The notes under the pieces: generated by a model
The model's input: only the letters and a program-made list of their open reading frames with translations
The model's database searches: none
Told to the model about the DNA's origin: nothing
In this document: positions 26,884 through 36,844 of the stretch, one piece after another
Position numbering within the stretch: position 1 is the stretch's first letter
Layout of the letters: each line of letters begins with the position of its first letter
From: Paraglaciecola sp. 20A4
GTDB taxonomy: Bacteria; Pseudomonadota; Gammaproteobacteria; Enterobacterales; Alteromonadaceae
Reading direction: 5' to 3'
DNA length: 59,211 nt
Assembly (NCBI RefSeq): GCF_011378905.1
Contig: NZ_WTPY01000029.1
Location: 1 to 59,211 of the forward strand
Position numbers and translations under genes: made by a program

Positions 26884-27528
26884 TTATTCCTCAGTAGGAG
26901 CTTCTTCACCATCAGTGGCGGCTTCTTCTGATTCAACACTTGGACCTTTAGTCGTTTTAACTGTAACTACAGCTAAATCGTGATCTTCGCCTTTAGCAAG
27001 GTCAACTGAAGTAACGCCTGCAGGAAGAACAAGATCTGACAAGTGAAGTGTTTGACCAAGCTCAACTGCAGCTACGTCAACTTCAATGAATTCAGGTAAG
27101 TCAGCTGGTAAACAGCTAATTTCTACGTCAACCATGTGGTGCTCAGCGTGGCCACCTAATGTTTTAATAGATTCTGCTTTTTCTTCGTTTATGAAGTGTA
27201 AAGGCACGTTTGTTTGAAGCGCTTGCTTAGCATCAACACGTAAGAAATCCAAGTGAGTTACACGAGGTTTAAACGGGTGACGTTGCATATCTTTTATAAC
27301 CGCTTCAACTTTTTTTCCATCAATGTTCAATGTTAGAACGTGAGAGTAAAAAGCTTCAAATTCTTGCGCTTGGAAAACTTTGTTATGAGACAAAGTTAAA
27401 GAAACGGCTTCTTTACCTAGGCCGTATAGTACAGCGGGTACTTTGTCGTCGTGACGTAGGCGGCGGCTCGCACCTTTCCCTAAATCAGTACGGACTTCTG
27501 CGTCTAGTGTGAAAATTCCATCAGACAT
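26884..27528 (-). CDS. rplY: 50S ribosomal protein L25 (TL5/Ctc form)
   Basis: Binds 5S rRNA. The 214-aa protein is the long form with an N-terminal L25 domain ([23 protein letters not shown]) and a C-terminal TL5/CTC beta domain ([40 protein letters not shown]). The last 20 residues are strongly acidic ([16 protein letters not shown]). Short E. coli L25 lacks the CTC domain. It is the first gene of the rplY-pth-ychF unit. Confidence 0.97.
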   Translation of the reverse strand: MSDGIFTLDAEVRTDLGKGASRRLRHDDKVPAVLYGLGKEAVSLTLSHNKVFQAQEFEAFYSHVLTLNIDGKKVEAVIKDMQRHPFKPRVTHLDFLRVDAKQALQTNVPLHFINEEKAESIKTLGGHAEHHMVDVEISCLPADLPEFIEVDVAAVELGQTLHLSDLVLPAGVTSVDLAKGEDHDLAVVTVKTTKGPSVESEEAATDGEEAPTEE

Positions 27529-27690
27529 GGGGTAACTCCAATAAGTAAGTAATTAAGTGTAGATTTCTGCGACCAAAATCTACTATGTTCGCTAAATTGA
27601 CTCGCCAGTAAGGCCAGAAAACCTGCAGCCCTATAAAAAGGGCGGCGAATATTACCATTGGCATGGGCGGTTAACAAGAAAGATCTCCGC

Positions 27691-27735
27691 TGTTTATCAG
27701 TACTTTGTTTATCAGTACTTTGTTTATCAGTGCTC
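27691..27735. repeat. 15-bp tandem repeat (3 units) upstream of rplY
   Basis: Two perfect units TGTTTATCAGTACTT (27691-27705, 27706-27720) are followed by a third unit with two mismatches. The array lies about 160 bases upstream of the rplY start, between rplY and the mscS-like gene. It is too short for CRISPR or a satellite and may affect the rplY promoter region. The role is unknown. Confidence 0.7.
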
Positions 27736-27812
27736 TTTGTACAAGTGCTGTACGGCTGAAGCATCACCTTTCGTAACGCTCGGCTTAACATAGTCCCTAA
27801 AGATACCCTTTT

Positions 27813-28895
27813 CTATGTCTCAATTTTTTGGTGGTGTGGCTGCTCCTGATCGGTGTTGATTGCCCTAATAGGATAAGGAATAACAATACCTTCTTGACGA
27901 AAACGCTGATGCAATGCCTTGATAAAGGCCGATTTAATAAAGAACCGATTAAAATATTCCTCGGCTCGTAGCATTACAGTGAAGTTAATGCTTGAACTGT
28001 CGAAGGTGTGAAAAACCACAAATGTTTCGTAATTATCAACTCCCCATTTGTGGCTGTGCAAGATTTCTCTGGCCACTTCCAGCGTCACACGCTCTACGTG
28101 TTCTAAGTCAGAATCGTAGTGAACACCTACATCTATTGGCACCGACAGTTCCTTTTCCGGATAGTAATAATTGATGATTTTAGATTGAGACAACATGCTG
28201 TTTGGCATGACAACGATATTGTTTGGCAGCATCTTTATCCATGTAGAACGCCACCCAATTCTATCTACAAAACCTTGTTCGCCGGAGTCAAGTTCAACAA
28301 AATCGCCCACGCGGATCGGTTTGTCGATGATCAGTTGAACGCCGGAAAAGAAATTTTCTAAAGTGGGTTGCAAGGCTAGTGCTACAGCGAGAGAGGTAAT
28401 ACCTAATGATGCCACTATGGGGGTAATCGAAATACCGAGTGTCCCTAAAATTACCAAACCGCCAATACCAATAATAAGGATTTTGCTGGCACCCCTGATA
28501 ATACTTTGGCTATTGAGCAATGCTTCAGAGGTATCGGCATAACTCACTAATAGTTGATTGCAGAATCGCTCAGCAAAGACTAACAACGCAATAATGATCC
28601 CAATTTGTGCAGTGATATCGACTTGCTTATAAAATTGAGATGATATTAGTTTGTACTCCACTAACAAATATTGCAGCAGGTAAATATTAATCACCAGAAT
28701 AAAAATACTCAGGGGTTTGCTCAGTGAATTGAACAGTATACTGGTGATATGGCGACCTTCACTGCGCTTTATTCTTTGTAATTGCACCAAGATAAGGCGC
28801 TTTATTAGATACATAGTCAGTACGCTGATGCTTACTGAACCACCAACAACCAGCCACGGGTAAGGGATTAATTGCCATACATCTTCCATAGACAT
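27813..28895 (-). CDS. MscS-family mechanosensitive channel protein
   Basis: Small-conductance mechanosensitive channel family, 360 aa. Several hydrophobic segments occupy the first 190 residues, including SIIRGASKILIIGIGGLVIL. The pore helix and MscS core follow (ITPIVASLGITSLAVALALQPTLENFFSGVQLIIDKPIRVGDFVEL), then the beta domain (GFVDRIGWRSTWIKMLPNNIVVMPNSML). The cytoplasmic vestibule domain runs to the end. It should protect against osmotic downshift. The gene separates the usually adjacent prs and rplY, and its own promoter is expected. Confidence 0.9.
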   Translation of the reverse strand: MSMEDVWQLIPYPWLVVGGSVSISVLTMYLIKRLILVQLQRIKRSEGRHITSILFNSLSKPLSIFILVINIYLLQYLLVEYKLISSQFYKQVDITAQIGIIIALLVFAERFCNQLLVSYADTSEALLNSQSIIRGASKILIIGIGGLVILGTLGISITPIVASLGITSLAVALALQPTLENFFSGVQLIIDKPIRVGDFVELDSGEQGFVDRIGWRSTWIKMLPNNIVVMPNSMLSQSKIINYYYPEKELSVPIDVGVHYDSDLEHVERVTLEVAREILHSHKWGVDNYETFVVFHTFDSSSINFTVMLRAEEYFNRFFIKSAFIKALHQRFRQEGIVIPYPIRAINTDQEQPHHQKIET

Positions 28896-28971
28896 TCCTT
28901 GAACGGGTGAAGGTAATGCAGTACCGCAAGTTATGTACCAATCAGATCAGAGTGAGCCAGAAAACAGGCAC

Positions 28972-28996
28972 AAAAAAGCCGCTGTAAAAGCGGCTT
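28972..28996 (-). terminator. Terminator downstream of prs
   Basis: An 8-bp stem AAGCCGCT / AGCGGCTT with a 5-base loop lies about 20 bases past the prs stop. On the minus strand it continues into T. It separates prs from the mscS-like gene. Confidence 0.8.
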
Positions 28997-29015
28997 AACC
29001 AGCAGACATTAATAC

Positions 29016-29963
29016 TTAGTATTCAAACATTGCCGAGATAGATTCTTCGTTGCTAACGCGGCGAATTGCCTCTGCTAACATATTTGATAGGGTCAACTGC
29101 TTAACCTTATCCAGGGCCTTAATTTCAGGGCTAAGTGGAATGCTATCAGTGATAATAATTTCGTCGATGACAGAATCACGAAGGTTTTGTGCAGCGTTAC
29201 CTGAGAAAATAGCATGCGTTGCATAGGCGTACACTTTTTTCGCGCCGTGAGCTTTTAAAGCTTCAGCAGCTTTGGCAAGGGTGCCACCAGTATCGATCAT
29301 ATCATCAACTATGATGCAGTCGCGATCTTGTACGTCACCAATAATATGCATAACTTGAGCAACGTTCGCTTTAGGACGACGTTTATCGATAATAGCTAAG
29401 TCCGTGTCGTTAAGCAGTTTTGCCACAGCACGAGCACGCACAACGCCACCAATATCAGGTGACACGATAACAGGGTTTTCAATATTGCGACGACGCATGT
29501 CATCAAGCAATATGGGCGTACCGAATGCATTGTCTACTGGTACGTCGAAGAAACCTTGAATTTGTTCTGCGTGTAAATCAATTGTCAATACGCGGTCAAC
29601 GCCTACGTTTGATAAGAAATCTGCAACCACTTTAGCCGTTATAGGAACACGAGCAGAGCGTACACGACGATCTTGGCGAGCATAGCCGAAATACGGAATA
29701 ACAGCCGTGATACGACCCGCCGATGCACGACGAAATGCATCAATCATGACAATCAATTCCATTAAGTTGTCATTCGTAGGAGCACAAGTGGATTGGATAA
29801 TAAATACGTCTGAGCCGCGCACATTTTCATGAATTTCTACGCTGATCTCCCCGTCGCTAAAGCGCCCGACACTGGCGTGGCCAAGTTTGGTATACAGCCT
29901 ATCGGCTACTTTCTGTGCAAGTTCAGGTACTGCATTTCCAGCGAAAAGCTTCATGTCTGGCAC
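29016..29963 (-). CDS. prs: Ribose-phosphate pyrophosphokinase
   Basis: Makes PRPP from ribose 5-phosphate and ATP for nucleotide, His and Trp synthesis. The 315-aa protein matches the family length. Seen motifs are [20 protein letters not shown] at the start, the metal/ATP segment [20 protein letters not shown], and the PRPP loop [22 protein letters not shown] chose the GTG at 29961-29963 because it gives the conserved (M)PDMKLFAG start and is preceded by GAGGA at a good distance; a longer frame upstream overlaps tRNA-Gln. It follows ispE and the tRNA. Confidence 0.97.
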   Translation of the reverse strand: MPDMKLFAGNAVPELAQKVADRLYTKLGHASVGRFSDGEISVEIHENVRGSDVFIIQSTCAPTNDNLMELIVMIDAFRRASAGRITAVIPYFGYARQDRRVRSARVPITAKVVADFLSNVGVDRVLTIDLHAEQIQGFFDVPVDNAFGTPILLDDMRRRNIENPVIVSPDIGGVVRARAVAKLLNDTDLAIIDKRRPKANVAQVMHIIGDVQDRDCIIVDDMIDTGGTLAKAAEALKAHGAKKVYAYATHAIFSGNAAQNLRDSVIDEIIITDSIPLSPEIKALDKVKQLTLSNMLAEAIRRVSNEESISAMFEY

Positions 29964-29993
29964 GTTAAATTCCTCAGTGCGTAAAAGTGAAAA

Positions 29994-30068
29994 TGGCTGG
30001 GATAGCTGGATTCGAACCAACGAATGACGGGATCAAAACCCGTTGCCTTACCACTTGGCGATATCCCA
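29994..30068 (-). tRNA. tRNA-Gln (TTG), copy 3, between ispE and prs
   Basis: 75-nt tRNA identical to the two copies at 21970-22044 and 22081-22155, with anticodon TTG and encoded CCA. It lies 30 bases before the prs start. The ispE-tRNA-Gln-prs order is also known in Pseudomonas, so this looks ancestral. Confidence 0.97.
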
Positions 30069-30123
30069 AAAATACTGCGTATAGCTATAACCTTTCGCCG
30101 CGTAATTACGCTTCTTACATGTG

Positions 30124-30984
30124 CTAACGAATGCGACCGAGTTGTGCTAATTTTTCATGCACAGGAGAGACATTAACTCCCTTGGCAATAAAACCTGAAC
30201 AACCTGAGGGCAAGTTAGCTAGCACATTTTTAGCTTCTTGGTTACTGGTAAAGACCGAAAATAAACAAGCACCTGTGCCTGTCATTCTTGACGGCGCGTA
30301 TTCTAACAACCAGCGTAATGTATTTGCAACATTCTCAAAGCGATTACAGACTAATTGTTGACAGTCATTGTGTGTACGGTCAAATTCATACTCATGCCAA
30401 GAAATACGCGGCGTGTTTCTTGGCAAATCAGGATCCGTGAATATCTCAGCGGTAGAGACATGGCATTCAGGGAAAACCACTAAATAATGCTGTTGCGTCA
30501 GTTTGACCGGGGTTAATTGTTCACCGACCCCTTCAGCAAAGGCTGTATTGCCCATAACAAAAACAGGCACATCAGCGCCCAATTCTAACGCTAGTTTAGC
30601 TAATTCTGTCAGGCTTAGGTTACATTGCCACATATAATTTAAGGCTATTAGTGTCGTAGCTGCATTCGATGAACCTCCACCGATCCCGCCGCCCATAGGT
30701 AAGTTCTTGCGTAACCTAATTTCGCAGCCCTGAGTGGTTGTCGTTTGCTTTTGCAATAATTGCGCGGCTCTCACAATCAAATTTTGCTCGTTAGGCACGC
30801 CATCGATTGGGGTTAGCAAGACAATATCGGGATGCTCGGTAACATGAAATGTCAGCTCATCGCCTTTATCTAATAGCTGAAATAAACTTTGTAAGCGGTG
30901 ATATCCATTTGGATAGCGACCGTTGATATGCAAAAAAAGATTAAGTTTAGCGGGGCTTGGCCACCAATCTATTGTTTGGTCCAT
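30124..30984 (-). CDS. ispE: 4-diphosphocytidyl-2-C-methyl-D-erythritol kinase
   Basis: GHMP-type kinase in the MEP pathway for isoprenoid precursors. The 286-aa protein shows SPAKLNLFLHINGRYPNGYH, the ATP-binding LPMGGGIGGGSSNAATTL and the C-terminal RMTGTGACLFSVF segment. It overlaps lolB by 16 bases, and is followed by tRNA-Gln and prs, the usual lolB-ispE-prs order of gammaproteobacteria. Confidence 0.97.
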   Translation of the reverse strand: MDQTIDWWPSPAKLNLFLHINGRYPNGYHRLQSLFQLLDKGDELTFHVTEHPDIVLLTPIDGVPNEQNLIVRAAQLLQKQTTTTQGCEIRLRKNLPMGGGIGGGSSNAATTLIALNYMWQCNLSLTELAKLALELGADVPVFVMGNTAFAEGVGEQLTPVKLTQQHYLVVFPECHVSTAEIFTDPDLPRNTPRISWHEYEFDRTHNDCQQLVCNRFENVANTLRWLLEYAPSRMTGTGACLFSVFTSNQEAKNVLANLPSGCSGFIAKGVNVSPVHEKLAQLGRIR

Positions 30985-31595
30985 TGATTTACTCTAATCA
31001 GTATTTTGTTCCCAAGGGAGGGATTATCTAAGGTAATGTTATGTGGTAACCAAACATCGCCAAGTTGACGATAATCACTATAGCTAATCAACCAGCCAGT
31101 GCAATTATCACAATGAGGAATAAGCTGGCTCACGACGCCGCTTTGTGCATATATGGCCTGGTCTGTTGGCCCTGCTAGGCCTTTAATCCAAAAAGGAAAT
31201 TGAGACACAGGAATTTGCCAACCGGTAATACGCCAAATTAAGTGACTCGCGTCGGTATCTTGATAGTGCTCATCATCAGCGTCTAGTTCAACTGAGTCAT
31301 TATCGCCGTGCATGGACAAGATATTAATGCCTAACATGGTATTAAGCGAAAGATGATAACTGTCTTCTATTTGCTGCCAGTTTAAATTGGCACTAAATTT
31401 TTCGTCAGCGCTTTTAAATGCCATACGGCCTTTGAGTTTCCACTGCTGAATGTGACTCAATTTGACTTGATGGGCTTTGCTATTAACCTGAATATTACTA
31501 GGCGGGCGAGTGGCGCAAGCGTTAAGTAGGATCGTAATAAGAATAACTAATACGAAATGTAAATTTGAACGGACACTCACAGGCACCATACTCAT
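30969..31595 (-). CDS. lolB: Outer-membrane lipoprotein receptor LolB
   Basis: LolB accepts lipoproteins from LolA and inserts them into the outer membrane. With the start at 31595 the protein is 208 aa, with a lipoprotein signal (VLVILITILLNAC, modified Cys near 27). The mature part has LKGRMAFKSADEKFSANLNWQQ, TMLGINILSM and a long LolB-type C-terminal region (WITGWQIPVSQFPFWIKGL-like). An alternative Met lies two codons later at 31589, and a longer frame upstream lacks a signal. Divergent from hemA. Confidence 0.9.
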   Translation of the reverse strand: MSMVPVSVRSNLHFVLVILITILLNACATRPPSNIQVNSKAHQVKLSHIQQWKLKGRMAFKSADEKFSANLNWQQIEDSYHLSLNTMLGINILSMHGDNDSVELDADDEHYQDTDASHLIWRITGWQIPVSQFPFWIKGLAGPTDQAIYAQSGVVSQLIPHCDNCTGWLISYSDYRQLGDVWLPHNITLDNPSLGNKILIRVNQWTKQ

Positions 31596-31634
31596 AAAAT
31601 GAAAGTCGCTATAGGAACATAGATGGCAGGGTGC

Positions 31635-31663
31635 TTTCAATAGTTTTACCTTTTGCGTACAAT
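31635..31663 (+). promoter_or_regulatory. Possible hemA promoter
   Basis: A -10 TACAAT (31658-31663) followed by GCGCC lies 17 bases after a weak -35 TTTCAA (31635-31640), 50 bases before the hemA ATG. The -10 is convincing and the -35 is poor. Confidence 0.35.
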
Positions 31664-31713
31664 GCGCCCCAGATCTGGCCTTAACACTGTTTAATGAAAA
31701 AGCTGTAATCCGC

Positions 31714-32985
31714 ATGACCTTAATTGCCTTCGGGATTAACCATAAAACTGCGCCAGTTGAATTGCGCGAAAAAGTCGCGTTTTCCCCGGACTCCATGGTC
31801 GAAGCCTTAAAATCTTTGGCTCAACTGACAGGCGCTTATGAATCTGTGATTGTATCTACATGCAATCGAACAGAGATATACGCGCAAGCTAAAAATTTGA
31901 CCAGAGATAATTTGAGTCAATGGCTGGCAAAATTTCATAACGCCGATGCCGACGAATTAGCTGCAAACAGTTATGTGCATCATCAACAAGACGCCGTCAA
32001 ACATATTATGCGTGTTGCAAGCGGTTTAGATTCATTAATACTCGGTGAGCCGCAAATTTTAGGGCAAGTAAAACAAGCGTTTGTTAGTGCTAAAGATTCA
32101 GGCGTGATAAAAAGCGAGTTTGAACGCTTGTTTCAGCAGACATTTTCAGTGGCGAAACGGGTACGCAGTGAAACTGAGATAGGCTCTAACGCGGTATCAG
32201 TCGCTTATGCATCAGTGCAGTTGGCCAAACATATTTTTTCATCACTGAAAAAAAGTAATGTACTGTTGATTGGCGCGGGTGAAACCATTGAACTTGTGGC
32301 GAAGCACTTGCACGATCAAGGCGTTGAAAAGCTTAGCGTGGCAAATCGAACGCTCGCTCGAGCTGAAGCTATCGCTAAACCTTTAGGGGCGTCGACGTTA
32401 ACCTTGACGCAAATTCCACATCACTTGAAAGACGCAGATATAGTGATCAGTTCTACCGCTAGCCAATTACCTATTTTGGGCAAGGGTTTAGTTGAACGAG
32501 CCTTAAAAGACAGACGCCACAAGCCTATGTTTTTGGTAGATTTAGCGGTACCGCGGGATATCGAGGCGGAAGTGGGCGATTTAGACGATGCTTATCTTTA
32601 TACGGTGGACGATTTACAACACATTGTTGAGAAAAATATTGAGTCCCGTCAGCACGCTGCGTTACAAGCTGAGCAGATGATTGATGAACAAGCAGCACAA
32701 TATTTGCTGTGGTGCCAGGGGCAGTCTTCAATTGACGTACTGCGTGATTTTCGCCAACAAAGCGAAAGCCAACGAGATACGTTAATATCCAGAGCGCTAA
32801 ATCAGTTAGCGGATGGCAAAGATGCCGAACAAGTGATTAAAGAATTGGCGAATAAATTAACGAATTCGTTGATACATGCGCCAACCAAAGCGTTAAAGCA
32901 AGCTGCAATGCAGCAAGATAATAAAAATATGAGTCTATTGATGGATGCGTTAGGGTTAGCGCGCGCGAACGACTCGTCGAAGTAA
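31714..32985 (+). CDS. hemA: Glutamyl-tRNA reductase
   Basis: Reduces glutamyl-tRNA(Glu) to glutamate 1-semialdehyde, the first step of C5 haem synthesis. The 423-aa protein contains the catalytic Cys at position 50 in [11 protein letters not shown], the segment [13 protein letters not shown], the NADPH-binding [17 protein letters not shown], and a C-terminal helical dimerisation region. It heads hemA-prfA-prmC, the standard gammaproteobacterial order. Confidence 0.98.
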   Translation: MTLIAFGINHKTAPVELREKVAFSPDSMVEALKSLAQLTGAYESVIVSTCNRTEIYAQAKNLTRDNLSQWLAKFHNADADELAANSYVHHQQDAVKHIMRVASGLDSLILGEPQILGQVKQAFVSAKDSGVIKSEFERLFQQTFSVAKRVRSETEIGSNAVSVAYASVQLAKHIFSSLKKSNVLLIGAGETIELVAKHLHDQGVEKLSVANRTLARAEAIAKPLGASTLTLTQIPHHLKDADIVISSTASQLPILGKGLVERALKDRRHKPMFLVDLAVPRDIEAEVGDLDDAYLYTVDDLQHIVEKNIESRQHAALQAEQMIDEQAAQYLLWCQGQSSIDVLRDFRQQSESQRDTLISRALNQLADGKDAEQVIKELANKLTNSLIHAPTKALKQAAMQQDNKNMSLLMDALGLARANDSSK

Positions 32986-33074
32986 CTTCATTTACACCTT
33001 TTTACTCGGTGCGAACCGGCGGGTTGTTAACCAATAGGTAATATAACCAAGTAAAGGTGCTTAGCAGGAATCAC

Positions 33075-34163
33075 ATGAAACAATCAGTTCAAGGTAAATT
33101 AGAATCGTTAACCGAACGCTTTGAAGAGGTGCAGGTTTTAGTTAGTCAGCCTGAAATTATTGCCGATCAAAATAAATATCGTGCATTGACCAAAGAGTAT
33201 TCTCAACTCGAAGGTGTGGTTAAGTGCTTTGCAGAATATCAGGGGGCGAAAGCCGACTTTGAGTCAGCCCAAGAAATGATGCAAGAAAGCGATCCTGAGA
33301 TGCGCGAAATGGCGCAAGAAGAATATAAAACGTCGAAGTTGGCTATAGAACAATTTGAAGATGAACTTCAAATCTTGTTACTACCTAAAGATCCGAATGA
33401 TGAAAGTAACTGTTTTATCGAAATTCGGGCAGGGGCGGGCGGTGATGAAGCCGCCATTTTTGCTGGCGATTTGTTCCGTATGTACAGTCGTTATGCCGAA
33501 TCACGTCGTTGGAAAGTTGAAGTGGTTACCATGAATGATGGGGATCACGGTGGTTATAAAGAAATCATAGCCAATGTTATCGGTGATGGCTCTTACGGTG
33601 TGCTTAAGTTTGAATCTGGCGGACATCGCGTTCAACGTGTACCTGAAACTGAGTCTCAAGGACGTATTCATACATCAGCTTGTACTGTGGTAGTGATGCC
33701 TGAGGTACCTGAGTCTGAAGCGATTGAAGTGAATAAAGCGGATCTTAAAATTGATACGTTTCGCGCTTCAGGAGCCGGTGGACAGCACGTTAATAAAACC
33801 GATTCTGCCATTCGTATCACGCACGTGCCATCAGGCATTGTTGTGGAGTGCCAAGATGAACGCTCTCAACATAAAAACCGTGCGAAAGCGATGGCTGTAT
33901 TGCAGTCACGATTAAACAAACTTGAAGAAGATAAACGCCAAGCAGAAGAAACATCCACTAGGCGTAATTTGGTGGCCAGTGGCGATCGTTCTGAGCGTAT
34001 ACGGACTTATAATTTTCCTCAGGGTCGGGTAACTGATCATCGTATCAATTTAACGTTATATCGTCTTGATGATGTTATTGCCGGTGATTTAGATGCGGTA
34101 CTTGAGCCGATTCGTCAGGAACACCAAGCTGACTTGTTAGCATCATTGTCTGACGAAGGCTAG
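33075..34163 (+). CDS. prfA: Peptide chain release factor 1
   Basis: RF1 recognises UAA and UAG and releases the peptide. The 362-aa protein starts at the ATG at 33075, with AGGA before it; a TTG upstream adds six residues. It has the GGQ motif in [20 protein letters not shown], the anticodon-like PxT tripeptide in [15 protein letters not shown], and the C-terminal [14 protein letters not shown] segment. The tripeptide reads PET, a common variant of PAT. PrmC, the enzyme that methylates the GGQ glutamine, is encoded immediately downstream. Confidence 0.98.
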   Translation: MKQSVQGKLESLTERFEEVQVLVSQPEIIADQNKYRALTKEYSQLEGVVKCFAEYQGAKADFESAQEMMQESDPEMREMAQEEYKTSKLAIEQFEDELQILLLPKDPNDESNCFIEIRAGAGGDEAAIFAGDLFRMYSRYAESRRWKVEVVTMNDGDHGGYKEIIANVIGDGSYGVLKFESGGHRVQRVPETESQGRIHTSACTVVVMPEVPESEAIEVNKADLKIDTFRASGAGGQHVNKTDSAIRITHVPSGIVVECQDERSQHKNRAKAMAVLQSRLNKLEEDKRQAEETSTRRNLVASGDRSERIRTYNFPQGRVTDHRINLTLYRLDDVIAGDLDAVLEPIRQEHQADLLASLSDEG

Positions 34164-34168
34164 GTACT

Positions 34169-35044
34169 ATGGGCACTCACTCTCGTGCTCCTAGTGCTTG
34201 TAGTGCTCACTGTATCGCCGAGCAATTGGTGATAGCCAAAGCCCAATTACGGGCGTTTGACAGTGCTGGAATCGATAGCCGCTTATTGATGTGCCATGTT
34301 TTACATTGCGAGCCAGTGTATTTAATGACGTGGCCTGAAAAAGAATTAACCGAGGCGCAGTTGGGCGCCTTGGGACAATTAATAGCTAAACGCAAAGCCG
34401 GTCACCCCATTGCTTATCTTATTGGCTATCGAGATTTCTGGAGTCTGCGCTTACAGGTATCCCCAGCGACATTAATTCCCCGCCCTGAAACTGAATTATT
34501 GGTTGAAACGGTATTGGCGTTATCGTTGCCCCAACATGCGACGGTGCTTGATTTAGGCACAGGTACTGGGGCTATTGCGTTAGCCCTCGCAAGTGAAAAG
34601 CCCGAATGGCAGATCACCGGTATTGATAAAAGCACTGAGGCGGTAGCCCTTGCAAAACAAAATGCGCAACTGAACAACCTGCCGCAAGTTAGCTTTAAGC
34701 AAAGTGATTGGTTTTCAAATATAGCAAATGAAACATTCTCGCTGATTGTCAGTAATCCACCCTATGTAGAAGATGACAGTATTTATTTAAGACAGGGTGA
34801 TGTGCGTTTTGAACCCGCCAGTGCGCTAACATCAGGGCCGGATGGCTTAAACGATATTCGCTTAATTATTGCAAAGACCCAAACCTATTTAGCCAAAGAA
34901 GGTTGGCTTGTTTTTGAACATGGTTATCAACAAGCGCCGGGGATCCAAGCGTTATTCACTAAACATGGTTTTGAGCAAATACATTCGGTAAACGATTTAA
35001 ATGGCCATCCTCGTATCACATTGGGTCGTTATCCGGCTCTATAA
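34169..35044 (+). CDS. prmC: Release factor glutamine methyltransferase
   Basis: N5-glutamine methyltransferase that modifies the GGQ of release factors. The 291-aa protein has an N-terminal helical domain (DSAGIDSRLLMCHVL), the SAM-binding LDLGTGTGAIALALA, and the catalytic SNPPYVEDD motif. It starts five bases after prfA, in the same transcript. The first 15 residues are poorly conserved, so the true start could be slightly downstream. Confidence 0.97.
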   Translation: MGTHSRAPSACSAHCIAEQLVIAKAQLRAFDSAGIDSRLLMCHVLHCEPVYLMTWPEKELTEAQLGALGQLIAKRKAGHPIAYLIGYRDFWSLRLQVSPATLIPRPETELLVETVLALSLPQHATVLDLGTGTGAIALALASEKPEWQITGIDKSTEAVALAKQNAQLNNLPQVSFKQSDWFSNIANETFSLIVSNPPYVEDDSIYLRQGDVRFEPASALTSGPDGLNDIRLIIAKTQTYLAKEGWLVFEHGYQQAPGIQALFTKHGFEQIHSVNDLNGHPRITLGRYPAL

Positions 35045-35170
35045 GCCTTTTTAACACCGCACTTTTCCTTATCGGATATTGCAACTAATTGAAAAGCGTA
35101 CTATTTTGAAAGCGCATTTAGATGTACAACGATATCAAGTTAAAATCGCAGAGGCGAAGGGAAGAGATGT

Positions 35171-36724
35171 ATGAATGACGAGTTGATATTTGCAGAAGAT
35201 TCTGACGAAGATGAAGTCCAATATAAGGGCTCATGGAAAATTTTAATTGTAGATGATGAGCCTGAAATTCATACGGTCACCAAATTGGCGTTAAATGATT
35301 TTGAGTTTCAGAATAAAAATTTAACATTCATTAGTGCATACAGTGGTGAACAAGCCAGAGAAATCTTACTTAATAATCATGATATCGCCGTTGTTCTGTT
35401 AGATGTAGTTATGGAAACGGACGATGCGGGCTTAAAAATTGCCGATTTTATCCGTAACGAAGCCAAAAACCACTTTATTCGTATTATTTTACGTACCGGT
35501 CAGCCAGGTCAAGCGCCAGAGCGAGATGTCATCATTAACTATGACATTAATGACTATAAATCGAAGACCGAACTAACGGCGCAAAAGTTATTTACGGTCG
35601 TGATTGCCGCGCTGCGCTCTTACCGAGATATTGTGGCCATCAATGAAAATCGAATTGGGCTAGAAAAAATCATTTCTGCCTCAGCCAATCTATTTCGCAT
35701 TCATTCTGTTGAGAGTTTTATCGAAGGAATTGTTCAGCAATTATCTTCCTTGTTAGGTGGGGGGAAAGATGCGGCATACCTCACGTGTGCTGTAGCGGGC
35801 CCTAATCCCATTACTCAATCAAGGACTGACTCGTTAGATAATCTTTTTGTATTTACGGGGCAAGGTGAGTATAAAAATGCGGCGGGAAAAGCGCTTCCCA
35901 ACGTCTTATCTGGCGAGCAATTGAGTGCCTGTCGTACCGCTTTAGATGAAAAAACCTTGGTATATGCAGACGAATATTTAGTGGCCTACTGCGAGAGTCA
36001 TACACATTGTGGCTCGTTATTATATTTATCGGGGTTGCCGAAACGTCTTAGTGATGCACAGAAAAAGCTAGTAGAAATTTTCTCTCAAAATGTTCAAATT
36101 GCATTCGATAATATTATGCTGACAAAAGACATCGAAGATACCCAGCGAGAAATAATTGAACGCTTGGGTCAAGCGATGGAAGAGGGCGTCGACCCAGAAT
36201 ATTATACTTTGCGAACCGTAAAAGTGTGCCACATTTTAGGCCAAGCGCTCGGGTTTGATGAAGAGCAGTTGCGTTTGTTGACGTCAGCTGTACCGCTGCA
36301 TGACATTGGTAACCTATTTGTGCCCACACACGCGTTGTTCGATACGGATACACCGAGTGCTAAAGATATTGATTTAATTGCCAAGCACACCAAATTTGGT
36401 TATCGATTACTTAAAAGTTCGAAACGTCCGTTAATTAAAATTGCCGCGACGATAGCGAAAGAACATTACGAGCACTGGGATGGAAAAGGATATCCCAACG
36501 GATTATGCGGTGAAAACATTCATCTATATTCACGTATTGCGTCGGTAGCAATTGCTTATAATGTGCTGCGTTGCCAATCAAAATATGCTGAAGCTTGGCC
36601 AGTATCCAAGGTCATGAGACGTATGAAAGAGCTTAGTGGTAGTCAGTTTGATCCAAGCTTGATTGCCTTATTAACCCAAAATATCGATAAAGTTGAGGAC
36701 GTCACATTAGATTGTGTGCGTTAA
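35171..36724 (+). CDS. Response regulator with DUF3369 and degenerate HD-GYP domain
   Basis: A 517-aa, three-part protein. The receiver domain (about 20-145) has VDDE at 27-30 and D78 as the phosphoacceptor in VLLDVV. A DUF3369-type linker region spans about 160-320. The C-terminal HD-GYP-like domain includes HD of HDIGN (377-381), H406 and WDGKGYP (436-442). HD-GYP enzymes degrade cyclic di-GMP, but here HDIGK reads HDIGN, the second His of the HH pair reads Tyr (EHYEHWDG), and the ADVFD segment reads AIAYN. Several metal ligands are thus lost, so activity is doubtful. It stands between prmC and sirB2 and has no nearby histidine kinase. Confidence 0.9.
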   Translation: MNDELIFAEDSDEDEVQYKGSWKILIVDDEPEIHTVTKLALNDFEFQNKNLTFISAYSGEQAREILLNNHDIAVVLLDVVMETDDAGLKIADFIRNEAKNHFIRIILRTGQPGQAPERDVIINYDINDYKSKTELTAQKLFTVVIAALRSYRDIVAINENRIGLEKIISASANLFRIHSVESFIEGIVQQLSSLLGGGKDAAYLTCAVAGPNPITQSRTDSLDNLFVFTGQGEYKNAAGKALPNVLSGEQLSACRTALDEKTLVYADEYLVAYCESHTHCGSLLYLSGLPKRLSDAQKKLVEIFSQNVQIAFDNIMLTKDIEDTQREIIERLGQAMEEGVDPEYYTLRTVKVCHILGQALGFDEEQLRLLTSAVPLHDIGNLFVPTHALFDTDTPSAKDIDLIAKHTKFGYRLLKSSKRPLIKIAATIAKEHYEHWDGKGYPNGLCGENIHLYSRIASVAIAYNVLRCQSKYAEAWPVSKVMRRMKELSGSQFDPSLIALLTQNIDKVEDVTLDCVR

Positions 36725-36844
36725 TATATACACTGATATTATTTTTTAGTTTCACGTGACGATGCCCGCCGTTGTGCATGGCGACCATCACATTATCATT
36801 ACTTAACGTTAACTAAACCCAATTTGATTTTATAAGGACCATCC

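Noticed and set aside
27504-27791. 95-aa minus-strand ORF containing STDKQ repeats
   Set aside because: The repeat is the 15-bp DNA array translated; the frame overlaps the rplY start and has no ribosome site.
33642-33650. RF1 tripeptide reads PET, not PAT
   Set aside because: PET occurs widely in RF1 proteins, so it is not unusual.
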